Of a DNA stretch of 38,173 nt, positions 1 through 9,709 are shown piece by piece (the stretch's first letter is position 1; every line of letters begins with the position of its first letter). The DNA comes from Vicinamibacterales bacterium. Its GTDB lineage: Bacteria; Acidobacteriota; Vicinamibacteria; Vicinamibacterales; UBA8438. The translations under genes were made by a program, and so were the position numbers. The stretch covers positions 20,448 through 58,620 of the forward strand of contig JAPYUM010000017.1 in assembly GCA_029940535.1 (NCBI GenBank), given 5' to 3'. The notes beneath the pieces are model-generated. The model searched no databases. It had not been told where the DNA came from and saw only the letters and a program-made list of their open reading frames with translations.

Positions 1-947
1 GTCATCTCTTCCGCTTCCGCCTCGTAGGTCAGGAGCACCCGGTGCCGAAGCACGTCGAGACCGATGGAGCGGACATCTTCCGGCGTCACATACCCCCGTC
101 GCTTCAGGAACGCATGCGCCCGGGCCGCCTTGGCGAGACTGATCGTGGCGCGCGGTGACGCGCCGAACGCGATCAGGTCGGCCAGGTCGCCCAGATTGTG
201 CGCTTTCGGCTCCCGGGTGGCGAACACCAGTTCCACGATGTATTGCTCGACCTGCGGATCCATGTAGATCGTCTGGACCGCCTCGCGGGCTCGAAGAATT
301 TCCTCGGGCTCCACCACGGCGGCCACCGCGGGGGCGGAACCGGCCGACATCCGGCGCATGATCTCCATCTCCTCCTCTTTAGTGGGGTAGCCGACGGAAA
401 GCTTGAGCATGAACCGATCGATCTGGGCTTCCGGCAGTGGGTAGGTGCCTTCCTGTTCGATTGGGTTCTGGGTAGCCAGCACGAGAAACGGTGAGTCCAG
501 CGGGTAGGTGGTGTCGCTGATGGTGACCGTGCGTTCCTGCATCGCTTCGAGCAGCGCCGACTGCACCTTGGCTGGCGAGCGGTTGATTTCGTCGGCCAGG
601 ATGATGTTTGCGAAAATCGGACCTTTGCGCGTTTTGAACTCCGAGTGCTGGGGGTCGTAGATCAGCGTGCCCAGCAGGTCAGCCGGCAACAGATCGGGGG
701 TGAACTGAATCCGCCGGAAGGTCGTGTTGACTGCGCTGGCGAGGGTGTGGACGGTCAACGTCTTGGCCAGACCAGGCACGCCTTCCATCAGCACGTGTCC
801 GTCGGCGAGCAGTCCGATCAGCAGCCGCTCGATCATGTAGTGCTGGCCGACGATGACCTTGCCCACCTCGTCGAGCAGGCGCGTGACAAAGGCGCTTTCA
901 GTGTGGATGCGCTGCTGAATCGCTTCGATGTCGTGATGAATGGGCAT
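1..947 (-). CDS. MoxR-family AAA+ ATPase (3' end off the window)
   Basis: This is a cytoplasmic AAA+ chaperone-type ATPase of the MoxR family; such proteins act with VWA or DUF58 partners in maturation of enzymes or envelope complexes. The frame is open from an ATG at 947 to the window edge, giving 315 codons without a stop, so the C-terminus is missing. Visible motifs are the MoxR-type Walker A GVPGLAKT (residues 56-63), a Walker B ILADEINRSPAKVQ near residue 115, and the sensor region LATQNPIEQEGTYPLPEAQ followed by DRFM. The partners usually lie downstream of moxR, which here would be beyond base 1, so they cannot be checked. It is divergent from the gene at 1186 across a 238-bp gap in which I see no clear promoter. 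The family call is very safe; the specific substrate is unknown. Confidence 0.95.
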   Translation of the reverse strand, partial: MPIHHDIEAIQQRIHTESAFVTRLLDEVGKVIVGQHYMIERLLIGLLADGHVLMEGVPGLAKTLTVHTLASAVNTTFRRIQFTPDLLPADLLGTLIYDPQHSEFKTRKGPIFANIILADEINRSPAKVQSALLEAMQERTVTISDTTYPLDSPFLVLATQNPIEQEGTYPLPEAQIDRFMLKLSVGYPTKEEEMEIMRRMSAGSAPAVAAVVEPEEILRAREAVQTIYMDPQVEQYIVELVFATREPKAHNLGDLADLIAFGASPRATISLAKAARAHAFLKRRGYVTPEDVRSIGLDVLRHRVLLTYEAEAEEM

Positions 948-1185
948 GGTGTCGAGTGCGTGTCCTTTCGCTCCGCGGGCCGAGGTGTTGACCAGTCCGG
1001 TCCACCCAGCCCTACATTTTACGGGTGTTGGGGGGCCGACCCCAAGAGGTTCAGACGCCAACGGCGACGAGATAGCCGGTTCACACCTCCGTGGCTCCGG
1101 CAGAGCCCGATGGTCTGGCCGCGGCGGACGCATGGCCCGGTGTTAGAGTGAGGCGGTTCACCCGATTCTCCTGTGAGGTGCCCGA

Positions 1186-2121
1186 GTGCCACCCAGATCT
1201 GCCCGTACCCTCTGTCTTGCCGCGACGCTGATCGTGGTCTGGATCGATGATCCTGCCGCGGAGTCCGCCAATGCCAACCCGGTCCTCCCCCGTCAGACGC
1301 GGGAGCAGGCGGAGACTCTTCGCCAGGCCGTGCGGGATGTCGAGGGCGAGCGGGTGCGTCTGGAGGCGATCCGGGCCGCCGATCGGTATCTAGAGACCTG
1401 GAACACGCGCGACCCCGTGGCCTGGGCCACATCGCTGCATTTTCCGCATGTCCGACCTGGGCCGGGGCGTTTCCGCCTGACTCGTACGCCAGAGGAGTAC
1501 ACACGGGGCGTGAACTTCGAACGCACCATCGGAACCGGATGGCATCGCTCGCAGTGGGACTCCTACGACGTGTTTCAAACGGGGCCCGCGAAGGCACACG
1601 TAGCCGGACTCTACTCACGCTACAACGTGGATGGCGAGCGGATTCGCCGCACCGTCATAACCTACATCGTGACCCGGCAGGGTGACCACTGGGGGATTCA
1701 GGCGCGGTTCGCGGCCGGGTCCGCTGACGTGGCAGACCCTCAACGTGCCGCGGCGCGGGCTAACGCGCTGGCGGCGGTCGACGCCTACTTCGAGGCACTC
1801 GACGATCCAACCGACATCGAGGCGTGGGCGTTGACCCTGAACTATCCGCATGTGCGTGTCGCCGACGGTACGGTCGAGCTGTGGGAGACCGCCGAGGACT
1901 ACATCGACGGATTGCAGGGTGGGCGTCTGCGGACCTGGGCCGGCACCCGGCTCGACTGGGCCGAGCCGGTGCAGGTCGGCACTGGCGGTGTCAACGTGGC
2001 CGTGCGTTACAGCCGGCTGAATCCGGTGGGCGACACGCTTTCCAGCTACGAAGCCGTCTACCTGGTGACCAACCGCGACGGCCACGTCGGGATTCAGGCC
2101 CGATCAACCTTCGCCCCGTAG
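1186..2121 (+). CDS. Exported tandem NTF2-like (SnoaL-like) domain protein
   Basis: This is a 311-residue protein with an N-terminal hydrophobic signal segment (about residues 6-26), so probably periplasmic. It starts at a GTG preceded by GAGGT six bases upstream. The mature part is an internal duplication: both halves carry an alpha-helix with a YLETWNTRDPVAWATSL-like or YFEALDDPTDIEAWALTL-like pattern followed by a YPHVR or FPHVR turn, then EEY or EDY, a Trp/Asp strand and a final GIQAR strand (near residues 180 and 303). That layout is typical of NTF2-like cone folds, which can be enzymes or ligand-binding scaffolds. No catalytic residues could be assigned with confidence. It ends 27 bp before the PQQ dehydrogenase on the same strand, so the two are probably co-transcribed and may share a substrate. 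Function is unassigned; the domain call is by pattern only. Confidence 0.8.
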   Translation: MPPRSARTLCLAATLIVVWIDDPAAESANANPVLPRQTREQAETLRQAVRDVEGERVRLEAIRAADRYLETWNTRDPVAWATSLHFPHVRPGPGRFRLTRTPEEYTRGVNFERTIGTGWHRSQWDSYDVFQTGPAKAHVAGLYSRYNVDGERIRRTVITYIVTRQGDHWGIQARFAAGSADVADPQRAAARANALAAVDAYFEALDDPTDIEAWALTLNYPHVRVADGTVELWETAEDYIDGLQGGRLRTWAGTRLDWAEPVQVGTGGVNVAVRYSRLNPVGDTLSSYEAVYLVTNRDGHVGIQARSTFAP

Positions 2122-2148
2122 GTTTCCTCATCCCCTCGAGTCTTGATT

Positions 2149-4257
2149 ATGTCCGAGCATCCGTACGAACGAGCCCCCGCGCGACCGCATCGCCTGATGC
2201 GGTTTGGGCTGGCGGTTTGGTGGGCCGTTGGGCTGAGCGCCGCCGGCTCGGCCTCCGGGCAGACAGGGGGCACGTTCACCCAGGCGCAGGGAGCGGCCGG
2301 ACGTGCCGTCTACGAGCAGTCCTGCGCGAGCTGCCACATGACGGACCTCAGTGGCGCGTTCGAGGCGCCCGAACTGGCGGGTCCAAACTTTACCCGGGCG
2401 TGGGGCACGAGGCCGGTCGGCGAGCTGCTGGACCTGATCAAGGTCTCGATGCCGCCCGGGCAAGGCGGCTCCCTCTCCGACGACGCCTATGCCAACCTGG
2501 CCGCGTACATCCTGCAAGCCAACGGGTCGGCGCTGAATCCCGGGGGCGCTGCCAACCCGGCCGTCACCGTCGCGGCGCAGAACGGCGGGTCGTCTCCGCC
2601 CGCGCCCACCTCGACTTTCGCCGACATCGAGACCTTCGTGCCGGTGAGCGAGGCGACGCTGCTGGACCCGGACCCGGGTGACTGGCTCATGTATCGCCGG
2701 ACCTACGACGGGTGGGGCTACAGCCCGCTCGACCAGATCAACCGCGACAACGTGCAGGCGCTCTCGCTGGCCTGGGTCTGGTCCATGCCGGACGGAACCA
2801 ATCAGCCGACCCCGCTGGTGCGCGACGGTGTGCTCTATCTGGCCAATCCCGGCAACGTGATTCAGGCGCTCGAGGCCGACACCGGGACACTGTTGTGGGA
2901 ATATCGACGCCCGTTGCCTGAGGGCCTGCGGACCGGGTCCGTCCGCAATCTGGCCATCTTCGAGGAAAAGCTGTTCCTCGCGTCCAGAGACGCCTACCTC
3001 GTGGCCCTCGATGCCCGGACCGGATCGGTCGTGTGGGAAACCCAGATTGCCGACTACCAACTGGGCTACACGAACTCGGCCGGACCCCTGGTGGTCGAGG
3101 GTACGGTGATCAATGCGATCAATGGGTGTACGCGGTTCCAGCCGGAGAGCTGCTTCATCACCGGGCACGATGCGCGCACGGGCGAGGAGCGTTGGAGGAC
3201 CTTGACCATCGCGCAGCCGGGAACCCCGGGCGGCGACACCTGGGGTGACCTGTCACTGACGCTGCGCGGCGGCGGCGACTCCTGGATCACGGGCAGCTAC
3301 GACCCGGAGCTGGGTCTGGTCTACTGGCCGGTCGCGCAGGCGAAGCCGTGGGTGCCGGCGAGTCGCGGCCTCACCGTGCACGACGCGGCGCTCTACACCA
3401 ACGCCACGCTGGCGCTGGACCCAGACGACGGCTCCATTACCTGGTACTTCCAGCATGTCCCGGGCGAAGCGCTCGACCTGGATGAAGCATTCGAGAAAGT
3501 GCTGGTCGATGACCGCGACGGTCGGCAAGCCTTGTTCACGATCGGCAAGAGCGGCGTGCTCTGGAAACTGGACCGGGAGACCGGTGCGTTTCTCGGCCAC
3601 ACCGAGACCGTGTATCAGAACGTGTTCGATCGTATCGATCCGGACACCGGCGCCATCACGTACCGGCAGGACATCGCCGAGGCCGGCATTGGCGACTGGG
3701 TGTCGGTCTGTCCGAGCACGGCGGGTGGTCACAACTGGCAGGCTATGGCCTACAGCCCCGAGACCCGCCTGCTGGTGATCCCGCTGAGTCAGAGTTGTGA
3801 CGAGATGGCGGGGCGGGAGGTGTCGCTGGTGCAGGGGTCGGGGGGCACGCAGGCCGATCGCAAGTGGTTCGAAATGCCGGGGACGGACGGCAACTTGGGC
3901 AAGCTGGCCGCGTACGACGTCGACACGCTCGAAGAACGCTGGAGCATCGAGCAGCGGGCGGCGCTACTGACCGCGTCGCTGACCACGGCTGGGGGGCTGG
4001 TCTTTACGGGCGATGTCGACCGGTACTTCCGCGCGCTGGATGTGGAGACTGGGAACTTGCTCTGGGAGACCCGGCTCGGTACCTCTGTGCAGGGGTTCCC
4101 CGTCGCCTTCCAGGCGGGGGGCGAACAGTTCATTGCCGTCACGGCGGGCGTCGGTGGCGGCAGCCCCCGCCGGATCCCCGCGCTCCTCAGCCCTGAGATC
4201 CATCATCCACCCAACGGCAATGCGTTGTATGTGTTCAAGCTGTCGTCCCGTCGCTGA
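2149..4257 (+). CDS. PQQ-dependent dehydrogenase with N-terminal cytochrome c domain
   Basis: This 702-residue periplasmic quinoprotein is predicted to oxidise an alcohol or polyol with pyrroloquinoline quinone, passing electrons to its own heme. A signal segment (about residues 18-37) is followed by a cytochrome c domain with one CASCH heme site (59-63) and later Met-rich turns. An eight-bladed PQQ propeller follows, with repeated tryptophan-docking strands such as [20 protein letters not shown] and [15 protein letters not shown]...ESCF cysteine pair and the segment GGDTWGDLS match this family. The domain order heme-then-propeller is the reverse of classical quinohemoprotein alcohol dehydrogenases, where heme is C-terminal, but is common in environmental relatives. 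An ATG at 2197 is an alternative start; neither has a good ribosome site. The substrate cannot be told from sequence. It follows the NTF2-like gene by 27 bp and converges with the gene at 4267. Confidence 0.92.
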   Translation: MSEHPYERAPARPHRLMRFGLAVWWAVGLSAAGSASGQTGGTFTQAQGAAGRAVYEQSCASCHMTDLSGAFEAPELAGPNFTRAWGTRPVGELLDLIKVSMPPGQGGSLSDDAYANLAAYILQANGSALNPGGAANPAVTVAAQNGGSSPPAPTSTFADIETFVPVSEATLLDPDPGDWLMYRRTYDGWGYSPLDQINRDNVQALSLAWVWSMPDGTNQPTPLVRDGVLYLANPGNVIQALEADTGTLLWEYRRPLPEGLRTGSVRNLAIFEEKLFLASRDAYLVALDARTGSVVWETQIADYQLGYTNSAGPLVVEGTVINAINGCTRFQPESCFITGHDARTGEERWRTLTIAQPGTPGGDTWGDLSLTLRGGGDSWITGSYDPELGLVYWPVAQAKPWVPASRGLTVHDAALYTNATLALDPDDGSITWYFQHVPGEALDLDEAFEKVLVDDRDGRQALFTIGKSGVLWKLDRETGAFLGHTETVYQNVFDRIDPDTGAITYRQDIAEAGIGDWVSVCPSTAGGHNWQAMAYSPETRLLVIPLSQSCDEMAGREVSLVQGSGGTQADRKWFEMPGTDGNLGKLAAYDVDTLEERWSIEQRAALLTASLTTAGGLVFTGDVDRYFRALDVETGNLLWETRLGTSVQGFPVAFQAGGEQFIAVTAGVGGGSPRRIPALLSPEIHHPPNGNALYVFKLSSRR

Positions 4258-4264
4258 CGACGGG
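4247..4264. terminator. Hairpin between convergent genes
   Basis: CCCGTCG, four loop bases and CGACGGG form a perfect 7-bp stem. The TGA stop of the PQQ dehydrogenase (4255-4257) lies in the loop, and the stop of the convergent gene begins three bases beyond the stem. The symmetrical position suggests a bidirectional terminator, but neither strand shows a T-tract, so this is an inference. Confidence 0.35.
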
Positions 4265-4266
4265 CG

Positions 4267-5190
4267 TTACGAACTCCTTCGGTCCAGGAACCGCTCGGTC
4301 AAGGAACGCCGTTCCCGGGAGAACTGCTTGGCCGCGGCGCGCAGGTAGGGCTCCAACTGACCGCTCCAGTAGGCGACGACGCCGTCGCGGCGGATCTCCC
4401 CCAGCGTCTCACGATAGTGATCGAGCAAGGTGCCGGCGAACATCTCTCCGGTGCTCTTCGCCGCGGTGGCGGCACTCAGGGACAGCCAGCGCGCGCCGTC
4501 GGGCAACGCACCCAGCGCCGACACCGCCATCATGGACGACATCTGAAACACCGACCGCTGTTGCGTCGCCGCTTCGGCCCGAAGCTCTCGCCATCCGTCC
4601 CACAAACGGTCGGCGGCGGGCATTCGCTCAGGCGGGATCTTGCGCACGCGTTCCTCGATCTCACGCCACTCCCGCCGCAGGCCGGCCACGTCCAGTGGCG
4701 GCGCATTTACGGCGTCGGCCGCTCGACCAGACGCCTGTTCCAGCCCGGCCAGGATCTGGTCCACGGTCTCGAACTCCGTGTCAGGATCGAGCAGGCCTTC
4801 TTCTTTCAGCGAGCCCGCGATCTCTCGGATCAGCGTGCGCCCGGCGCCGGACACGTCGGCCAGCGCCGCCAGCACCCATACGGGCGACGCCCGAAACGCC
4901 AGGATGCCGGCCATCTCGATGACATTGCCCGCCGCGCGACGCCGTAGGAACTCCCGGCCGAGCGGTGCCTCCTCTGGGAACGTCCCATCTACCTCCCCCA
5001 CCGTCTCGATGAGAAAACGCAGCGTGCCTTCGACTATGTTGCGGTAGAGGCTGGTGCGCCGGAGGGCCGATGGGAGCGCGGCATCGCTCAGTTCGCGGAG
5101 GAGGCCGGCGCTGGCGACAGAGGCGGATCGAAGCGTGCGCTCGGGAAGCGACAGGAGATAGCGGTCGAGCCGGCCAATGGGCGGAGGCAT
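4267..5190 (-). CDS. Unknown helical protein downstream of haloacid dehalogenase
   Basis: This is a 307-residue protein I do not recognise. It has no signal peptide and is predicted mostly alpha-helical, rich in Arg, Ala, Leu and Glu. A moderately hydrophobic Ala/Ser/Met-rich segment around residues 215-245 (MSSMMAVSALGALP) could be a buried helix or a weak membrane association. A charged stretch around 165-205 could form a coiled coil. It begins 13 bp after the haloacid dehalogenase stop on the same strand, so the pair is probably one transcript, but the start has no convincing ribosome site. Nothing in the sequence points to a catalytic role. The frame is well filled with coding-like composition, so it is very likely a real gene. 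Confidence 0.75.
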   Translation of the reverse strand: MPPPIGRLDRYLLSLPERTLRSASVASAGLLRELSDAALPSALRRTSLYRNIVEGTLRFLIETVGEVDGTFPEEAPLGREFLRRRAAGNVIEMAGILAFRASPVWVLAALADVSGAGRTLIREIAGSLKEEGLLDPDTEFETVDQILAGLEQASGRAADAVNAPPLDVAGLRREWREIEERVRKIPPERMPAADRLWDGWRELRAEAATQQRSVFQMSSMMAVSALGALPDGARWLSLSAATAAKSTGEMFAGTLLDHYRETLGEIRRDGVVAYWSGQLEPYLRAAAKQFSRERRSLTERFLDRRSS

Positions 5191-5203
5191 GGTGCCGGGT
5201 CAG

Positions 5204-5989
5204 TTATCCTCGGACCAAGGGCGGCAGGTCGGTGATCGCCGACACGACCCGATCTGCCGCGAACCCGAGTTCCTCGGGTGGTTCCGCGGCGTTGCGTTGG
5301 ATCCAGAAGGTGGTCAGCCCGGCCGAGGCCGCGCCATTGATGTCCCAGGAATTCGACGAGACGAATCCCAGCCCCGTCCGACCCACCTCCAGCCTCTCCA
5401 GCCCCAGCTGATACACCCGCGGGCTGACTTTAAAAATCTTGACGTCTTCGACGCTGATGATCGCATCGAGCAGGGTATCGATCCCCGCGCTGGCGGCCGC
5501 CGCCTGCAGCATCCGTGGCTCGCCGTTCGACAGGATGGCGAGCTTGACCCCCTGGCTCTTCAGCGATTCCAGGCCTGGTCTCACATCGGGAAACGCAGCC
5601 AGGGTGAGGTAGGCCTCCATCAGCCGGTCGCGCCGCGCCGCGGTGAGATCGAGTTCCAGGCTCTTCGCTGCATACGAGAGGGCGTCCTGGGTGACCTGCC
5701 AGAAGTCCTTGTGCCGTCCCATGAGGCTGCGGAGCAGGCTGTACTGGAGTTGCTTGACGCGCCAGACCTGGGCGAGCGCCCTGCCATCGCCGGGGAACAG
5801 TTCCTCACACAGCGCCGTCACCGAGAAGACGTCGAACAGCGTTCCGTACGCATCGAAGGCGAAGGCCTCGATGCGCCCCAGCCGATCTGCCGGCTGGGCT
5901 GCGACGGCGGCGGCGATCGCCCGTGCCGGCGAGACGGTGGCCGCGGTGGCCACGCAGGCTCTGATGAAGTCCCTTCGTTCGGTTCTCAT
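5204..5989 (-). CDS. Tat-targeted L-2-haloacid dehalogenase (HAD type II)
   Basis: This 261-residue enzyme is predicted to hydrolyse L-2-haloalkanoic acids to 2-hydroxy acids (HAD superfamily, type II dehalogenase). It carries the nucleophile motif DAYGTLFDV (Asp46), then LSNGEP with its Ser/Asn, the Lys-containing segment VKIFKVSPRVY, and SSNSWDINGA with the Ser-Asn-Asp trio. Together these match the full active-site set of the family. The unusual part is the N-terminus: ERRDFIRACVATAATV is a twin-arginine signal, so the enzyme should be exported folded, whereas characterised members are cytoplasmic. The family is usually about 225-235 residues, and the extra length here is the leader. It is divergent from the plus-strand genes at 6489 and is followed 13 bp later by the unknown gene at 4267-5190. 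Confidence 0.92.
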   Translation of the reverse strand: MRTERRDFIRACVATAATVSPARAIAAAVAAQPADRLGRIEAFAFDAYGTLFDVFSVTALCEELFPGDGRALAQVWRVKQLQYSLLRSLMGRHKDFWQVTQDALSYAAKSLELDLTAARRDRLMEAYLTLAAFPDVRPGLESLKSQGVKLAILSNGEPRMLQAAAASAGIDTLLDAIISVEDVKIFKVSPRVYQLGLERLEVGRTGLGFVSSNSWDINGAASAGLTTFWIQRNAAEPPEELGFAADRVVSAITDLPPLVRG

Positions 5990-6474
5990 GTATGAGGATG
6001 GTGACGGCTACCAGCCCCCCTTCGCGGCGTTCGCGGGGTGTGAGAATGGCCAGAATGCCTCGGACGACACCTTGCATCTCCGGCGCGGGAGCCGCTGATA
6101 TGGGCGCGTGCTTGTCGGTGACAGCCTGGGTCGCCATGGAGTCACTCTGGGCATGGCCGGGACAAGGTTTCTGGCTCGCGTCTGAAATCCGCCGCCAGCG
6201 AATTCTACGCGGTGGTCACTGACAGTTCACCATTATTGTCACCGCGGCGACCGCGCCAGAGCAACCGTGTGGGCAGAGAGCCGCCTCGACGACGAGCAAC
6301 CCGTCGACCCGTTCGGGCACGCGGGGCGCCGCGTGCGCCCTGCCGTGCCGTCACCGTCGGCACGGGTTCCCGACGGCTCTCTTGCGGCGCGACCCGGCTC
6401 TTTGAGCGCCGAGCCTTGTAGTGGATCTGACAGCGAATGGGGTGTCTAATAGCGCCTGTCGCTCTTCGTTTCCC
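5990..6474. other. Intergenic region between divergent genes
   Basis: About 490 bp lie between the divergent dehalogenase and DHDPS-family genes. Short open frames occur on both strands but none has a plausible ribosome site or recognisable protein pattern. The only structure I see is an inverted repeat, CGCGGTG at 6208-6214 with CACCGCG at 6240-6246, enclosing an AT-richer loop. It could be part of a control region or an old terminator; the evidence is weak. Confidence 0.4.
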
Positions 6475-6488
6475 AGAGGAGAATTCTC

Positions 6489-7478
6489 ATGCCAGATCCA
6501 CGACTCACCGTGACCCGGCGAGAGTGCCTGACCGCGCTTGCCGCCACCGCGATGTTCCCCGCGCTGCGCGCCCGCGCCGCCGAGGGGAAGTCGATGCGTG
6601 GGGCATTCATGATTCTGAGCACCCCGTACGAGGCCGGCGGCGCGGTCGACTACGAGGGGCTGGCGAAGCAGGTGGTCTTCTGTGACCAGTGCGGAATCGA
6701 AGGACTGGTCTGGCCGCAGAACTCCAGCGAGCAGCGTTATCTGAGCCAGGAGGAACGGCTCCGCGGGTTCGAGGTGCTGGCGAAGGCCGCTAGGGGCCGC
6801 GCGCCGGCGTTGGTGCTCGGCGTGCAGGCGGATGACACGCCCGGGATGCTGGCGTATGCGGAGCAAGCCGAAGCCCTTGAGCCAGACGCGATGATCGCGA
6901 TTCCGCCGACCACGGCGACCTCGTTGGATCAATTTCGCAGCTACTACGCGGCGCTGTGCGATGTGACCGACCGGCCGATTTTCGTGCAGACCAGCGGGGG
7001 GCCGGACATCGAATTGACCATCGATTTCTTGGTGTCGCTGGCCAGGGAATTCCCCCAATGCGGCTATGTCAAGGAAGAGTATCCGCCCGTCCAGCAGCGG
7101 ATGCTGGAGCTGGCCAAGCACCGTCCCGACCCGATCAAGAGTATTCTCGGCGCCAACTTCGGACGCGGGTGGGCCTATGAGATGCGGCTCGGCACCGACG
7201 GGGTGATGACGGGCGGCGTGATGTACGCCGACATCTATGCCGGTCTGTGGGATCTGCACCAGGAGGGTCGCCCCGACGAGGTTCGCGACCTGTACGGCAA
7301 GTTGCTGTTGATGCTCAATCTCGACAGCTTGATTCCTGGAGTCCGGCTCTACGTCCTGCGGAAGCGAGGGCTGTTCAAGACTGTCGTGTCGCGCCGCGGT
7401 GAATACCGTTTTACGCGGCTCCAGATCGATGAAATCGAGCACCGTTTCGCCGCCCTGGAACCGTACCTGCGCGGGTGA
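6489..7478 (+). CDS. Exported DHDPS/NAL-family class I aldolase-lyase
   Basis: This 329-residue protein belongs to the dihydrodipicolinate synthase/N-acetylneuraminate lyase family, which cleave or condense 2-keto acids through a Schiff base. The TIM-barrel start FMILSTPYEAGGAVDYEGL, the GIEGLVWP loop and the Schiff-base lysine in GYVKEEYPP (Lys195) are visible. The usual tyrosine strand reads IFVQTSGG, so the catalytic Tyr of the canonical YN motif is replaced and the reaction is probably not lysine biosynthesis. The leader VTRRECLTALAATAM is a twin-arginine signal, suggesting periplasmic location. A strong AGAGGAGA (6475-6482) sets the ATG. A second PQQ dehydrogenase follows after 109 bp on the same strand, so the two may act in one catabolic route. 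The true substrate is unknown. Confidence 0.88.
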   Translation: MPDPRLTVTRRECLTALAATAMFPALRARAAEGKSMRGAFMILSTPYEAGGAVDYEGLAKQVVFCDQCGIEGLVWPQNSSEQRYLSQEERLRGFEVLAKAARGRAPALVLGVQADDTPGMLAYAEQAEALEPDAMIAIPPTTATSLDQFRSYYAALCDVTDRPIFVQTSGGPDIELTIDFLVSLAREFPQCGYVKEEYPPVQQRMLELAKHRPDPIKSILGANFGRGWAYEMRLGTDGVMTGGVMYADIYAGLWDLHQEGRPDEVRDLYGKLLLMLNLDSLIPGVRLYVLRKRGLFKTVVSRRGEYRFTRLQIDEIEHRFAALEPYLRG

Positions 7479-7587
7479 ACCCATCCGAGCGTCGAGCCGT
7501 TGGGAAGGCGACTGGACATGACTCGGTGGCCGAGTACGGTCGCCCGTCGAGACTGCGGCCCGTGTGTGTCGCGAAAGAGGAGAACCG

Positions 7588-9699
7588 ATGAGACGAGTGG
7601 CGCGGTTGGCGTGTGTTCTCGCGTTCGGTGTCCTGCTGGCGTTCCCGACTCCGGGCCTGGCCCAGGGACCGGGAACCGAAGACGGGCAGTGGACCTATCT
7701 CGGTGGCGATGCGTGGCACACTCGCTACACGCCGGCCGACCAGATCGATGCGTCGAATTTTGAAGAACTGAAACTGGCGTGGCAGTGGGACGCGTCCAGC
7801 TTCGGCGCGAGCACGGCGCGCGCGACCGGGTCCTATATCGACGGCAAGCTGATCACCGTCGCGGGTGACCGTCGCCACGTCGTGGCGCTCAACCCGTCGT
7901 CCGGTGAGATGCTCTGGAGCTTCACCGAGCCGAACACCCATCGATGGGAATATTCGATGCGGGCGGGCTACGGGAAGGGTATCGCCTATGCGGAGATCGA
8001 TGGCCGCGGCGTGGTCTATCTCTCGACCCCTGGCTTCTTCCTGCATGCGCTGGACGCCGACACGGGCGTGCCACTCGAAAATTGGGGACGACCGGTGCCG
8101 ATTCCAGGCTTCCGCGAGTCCGGCACGGTGGACATGGTCGAGGATCTAATCGCCGACTGGGGCCCCTGGATCAGCATGGACCGGCCCTACGACGCCAACC
8201 AGGGCATCCCGCAGGAGATCGGATACATCACCAGTTCCTCGCCGCCGATCGTGGTCAACGATGTGGTGGTGGTGGGTAACTCGGCCGAACAGGGCTACAA
8301 CCAGACCCGGGTCGACAATGTGCCCGGCGACATCCTGGGATACGACGCGCGGACGGGGGAACACCTGTGGAAGTTCCACGTCATTCCGCGCCCGGGTCAA
8401 GTCGGACACGAGACCTGGGAGAACGACGCCTGGCAGTGGACGGGCGATGTGTCCTCCTGGGCGCCGATGTCCTCAGACCCGGAACTGGGACTGGTCTACA
8501 TCGTGACCAACGGCGCCACCATCGACTACTACGGCGGATTCCACCCAGGCGACAATCTGTTCAGCACCAGCATGATTGCGCTGGACGTCAAGACCGGCGA
8601 GCGGAAGTGGCACTTCCAGATGGTGCATCACGACATTTGGAACTACGACACCCCGACCGCCCCGGTGCTGATGGACGTCACCGTGGACGGTCGCAAGGTC
8701 AAAGGGGTCTTCCAGGCGACCAAGCAGGCCTTTCTCTATGCGCTGAACCGAGAGACCGGCGAGCCGATCTGGCCGATGGAAGAGCGGCCGGTCCCGCAGT
8801 CGAACGTGCCGGGCGAGCAGTTGGCGGCTACCCAACCGTTCCCCACGAAACCGGCCCCGTACGACTTGCAGGGGCGGACCGAGGACCACCTGATCGATTA
8901 CACGCCCGAGCTGAGACAGCGTGCACTCGAAGTGGCCCGGGCCGGGAACTTCTTCGCGCCCCTCTTCAATCCACCGACGCATGTGGGGAACGAACAGGGG
9001 GCCGGCCCCGCGCGGGTCTGCCCGGGTGGCACCGGCGGTACAAATATCACCGGCCCGGCGGTGGGCGACCCGGTGGCGGGAGTCATGTTCATCACCTCCC
9101 ACAGCGGCTGTGGGCGCCTGTCGGTCGCCCCGGCGATCGGATCCAACCTGGACGGCGACCACCAGACCGGCACCACCTACTCGGACTTTTCACGCGCCAC
9201 TGGCGGTGCCGGCGGAGGCCGCGGTGGTCGGGGCGGCCGCGGTGGTCGCGGAGCCAACCCGGAGAGCCTCGACGGTTTGTCGATCTGGAAGGGCCCGGTC
9301 GGTCGCATCACCGCTATCGACATGAACACCGGTGAGCATCTCTGGGTGATTCCGAACGGTGATGCGCCGGAGGCACAGCAGGAGATGCTGCGCAACCACC
9401 CGCTCCTGCAAGGGGTCCCCGATGCGCCCACGAATCCGGGTCGTGGGGGCCACGCCGTGATGACCGTCACGCCCAACCTCCTGCTGGCGTCGGGCCAAAC
9501 GAGTGACAACAACTGGAACCTGTTCGCCATCGACAAGCGCACCGGAGAACGGGTCGGTGCCATCGAGATTCCCGGTCCCACCCGCTACGGGTTGTCGAGT
9601 TGGGTGCACGAAGGTGAGCAGCACGTAGTCGTCCAGCTCAATGACGGGCTTGCGGCGTTCGCCATCAACCCGGTGAGCGCGGGAGGCCGGGCTCACTGA
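7588..9699 (+). CDS. PQQ-binding beta-propeller dehydrogenase with Gly/Arg-rich loop
   Basis: This 703-residue periplasmic quinoprotein has a signal peptide of about 22 residues ending at GLAQG. AGAGGAGA at 7576-7583 fixes the ATG at 7588 rather than an upstream in-frame codon at 7564. Propeller strands include [35 protein letters not shown] and [19 protein letters not shown], with the metal/PQQ-side motif WNYDTPTAP. No CxxCH is present, so unlike the first PQQ enzyme it lacks its own heme and must hand electrons to a separate acceptor. Residues 539-555 form a low-complexity run of Gly with Arg at every third position, probably a flexible surface loop. The enzyme resembles membrane-free glucose/alcohol dehydrogenase-like proteins of the same superfamily; the substrate is not assignable. 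Confidence 0.9.
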   Translation: MRRVARLACVLAFGVLLAFPTPGLAQGPGTEDGQWTYLGGDAWHTRYTPADQIDASNFEELKLAWQWDASSFGASTARATGSYIDGKLITVAGDRRHVVALNPSSGEMLWSFTEPNTHRWEYSMRAGYGKGIAYAEIDGRGVVYLSTPGFFLHALDADTGVPLENWGRPVPIPGFRESGTVDMVEDLIADWGPWISMDRPYDANQGIPQEIGYITSSSPPIVVNDVVVVGNSAEQGYNQTRVDNVPGDILGYDARTGEHLWKFHVIPRPGQVGHETWENDAWQWTGDVSSWAPMSSDPELGLVYIVTNGATIDYYGGFHPGDNLFSTSMIALDVKTGERKWHFQMVHHDIWNYDTPTAPVLMDVTVDGRKVKGVFQATKQAFLYALNRETGEPIWPMEERPVPQSNVPGEQLAATQPFPTKPAPYDLQGRTEDHLIDYTPELRQRALEVARAGNFFAPLFNPPTHVGNEQGAGPARVCPGGTGGTNITGPAVGDPVAGVMFITSHSGCGRLSVAPAIGSNLDGDHQTGTTYSDFSRATGGAGGGRGGRGGRGGRGANPESLDGLSIWKGPVGRITAIDMNTGEHLWVIPNGDAPEAQQEMLRNHPLLQGVPDAPTNPGRGGHAVMTVTPNLLLASGQTSDNNWNLFAIDKRTGERVGAIEIPGPTRYGLSSWVHEGEQHVVVQLNDGLAAFAINPVSAGGRAH

Positions 9700-9709
9700 C
9701 GGGCGGAGT

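Noticed and set aside
1019-1618. Minus-strand 199-codon frame opposite the NTF2-like gene
   Set aside because: It is antisense to a well-supported exported protein, very Arg/Pro-rich, without a ribosome site.
5805-6137. Minus-strand 110-codon frame overlapping the start of the haloacid dehalogenase
   Set aside because: Most of it is the dehalogenase read in another frame, the tail is Arg-rich, and no ribosome site is seen.
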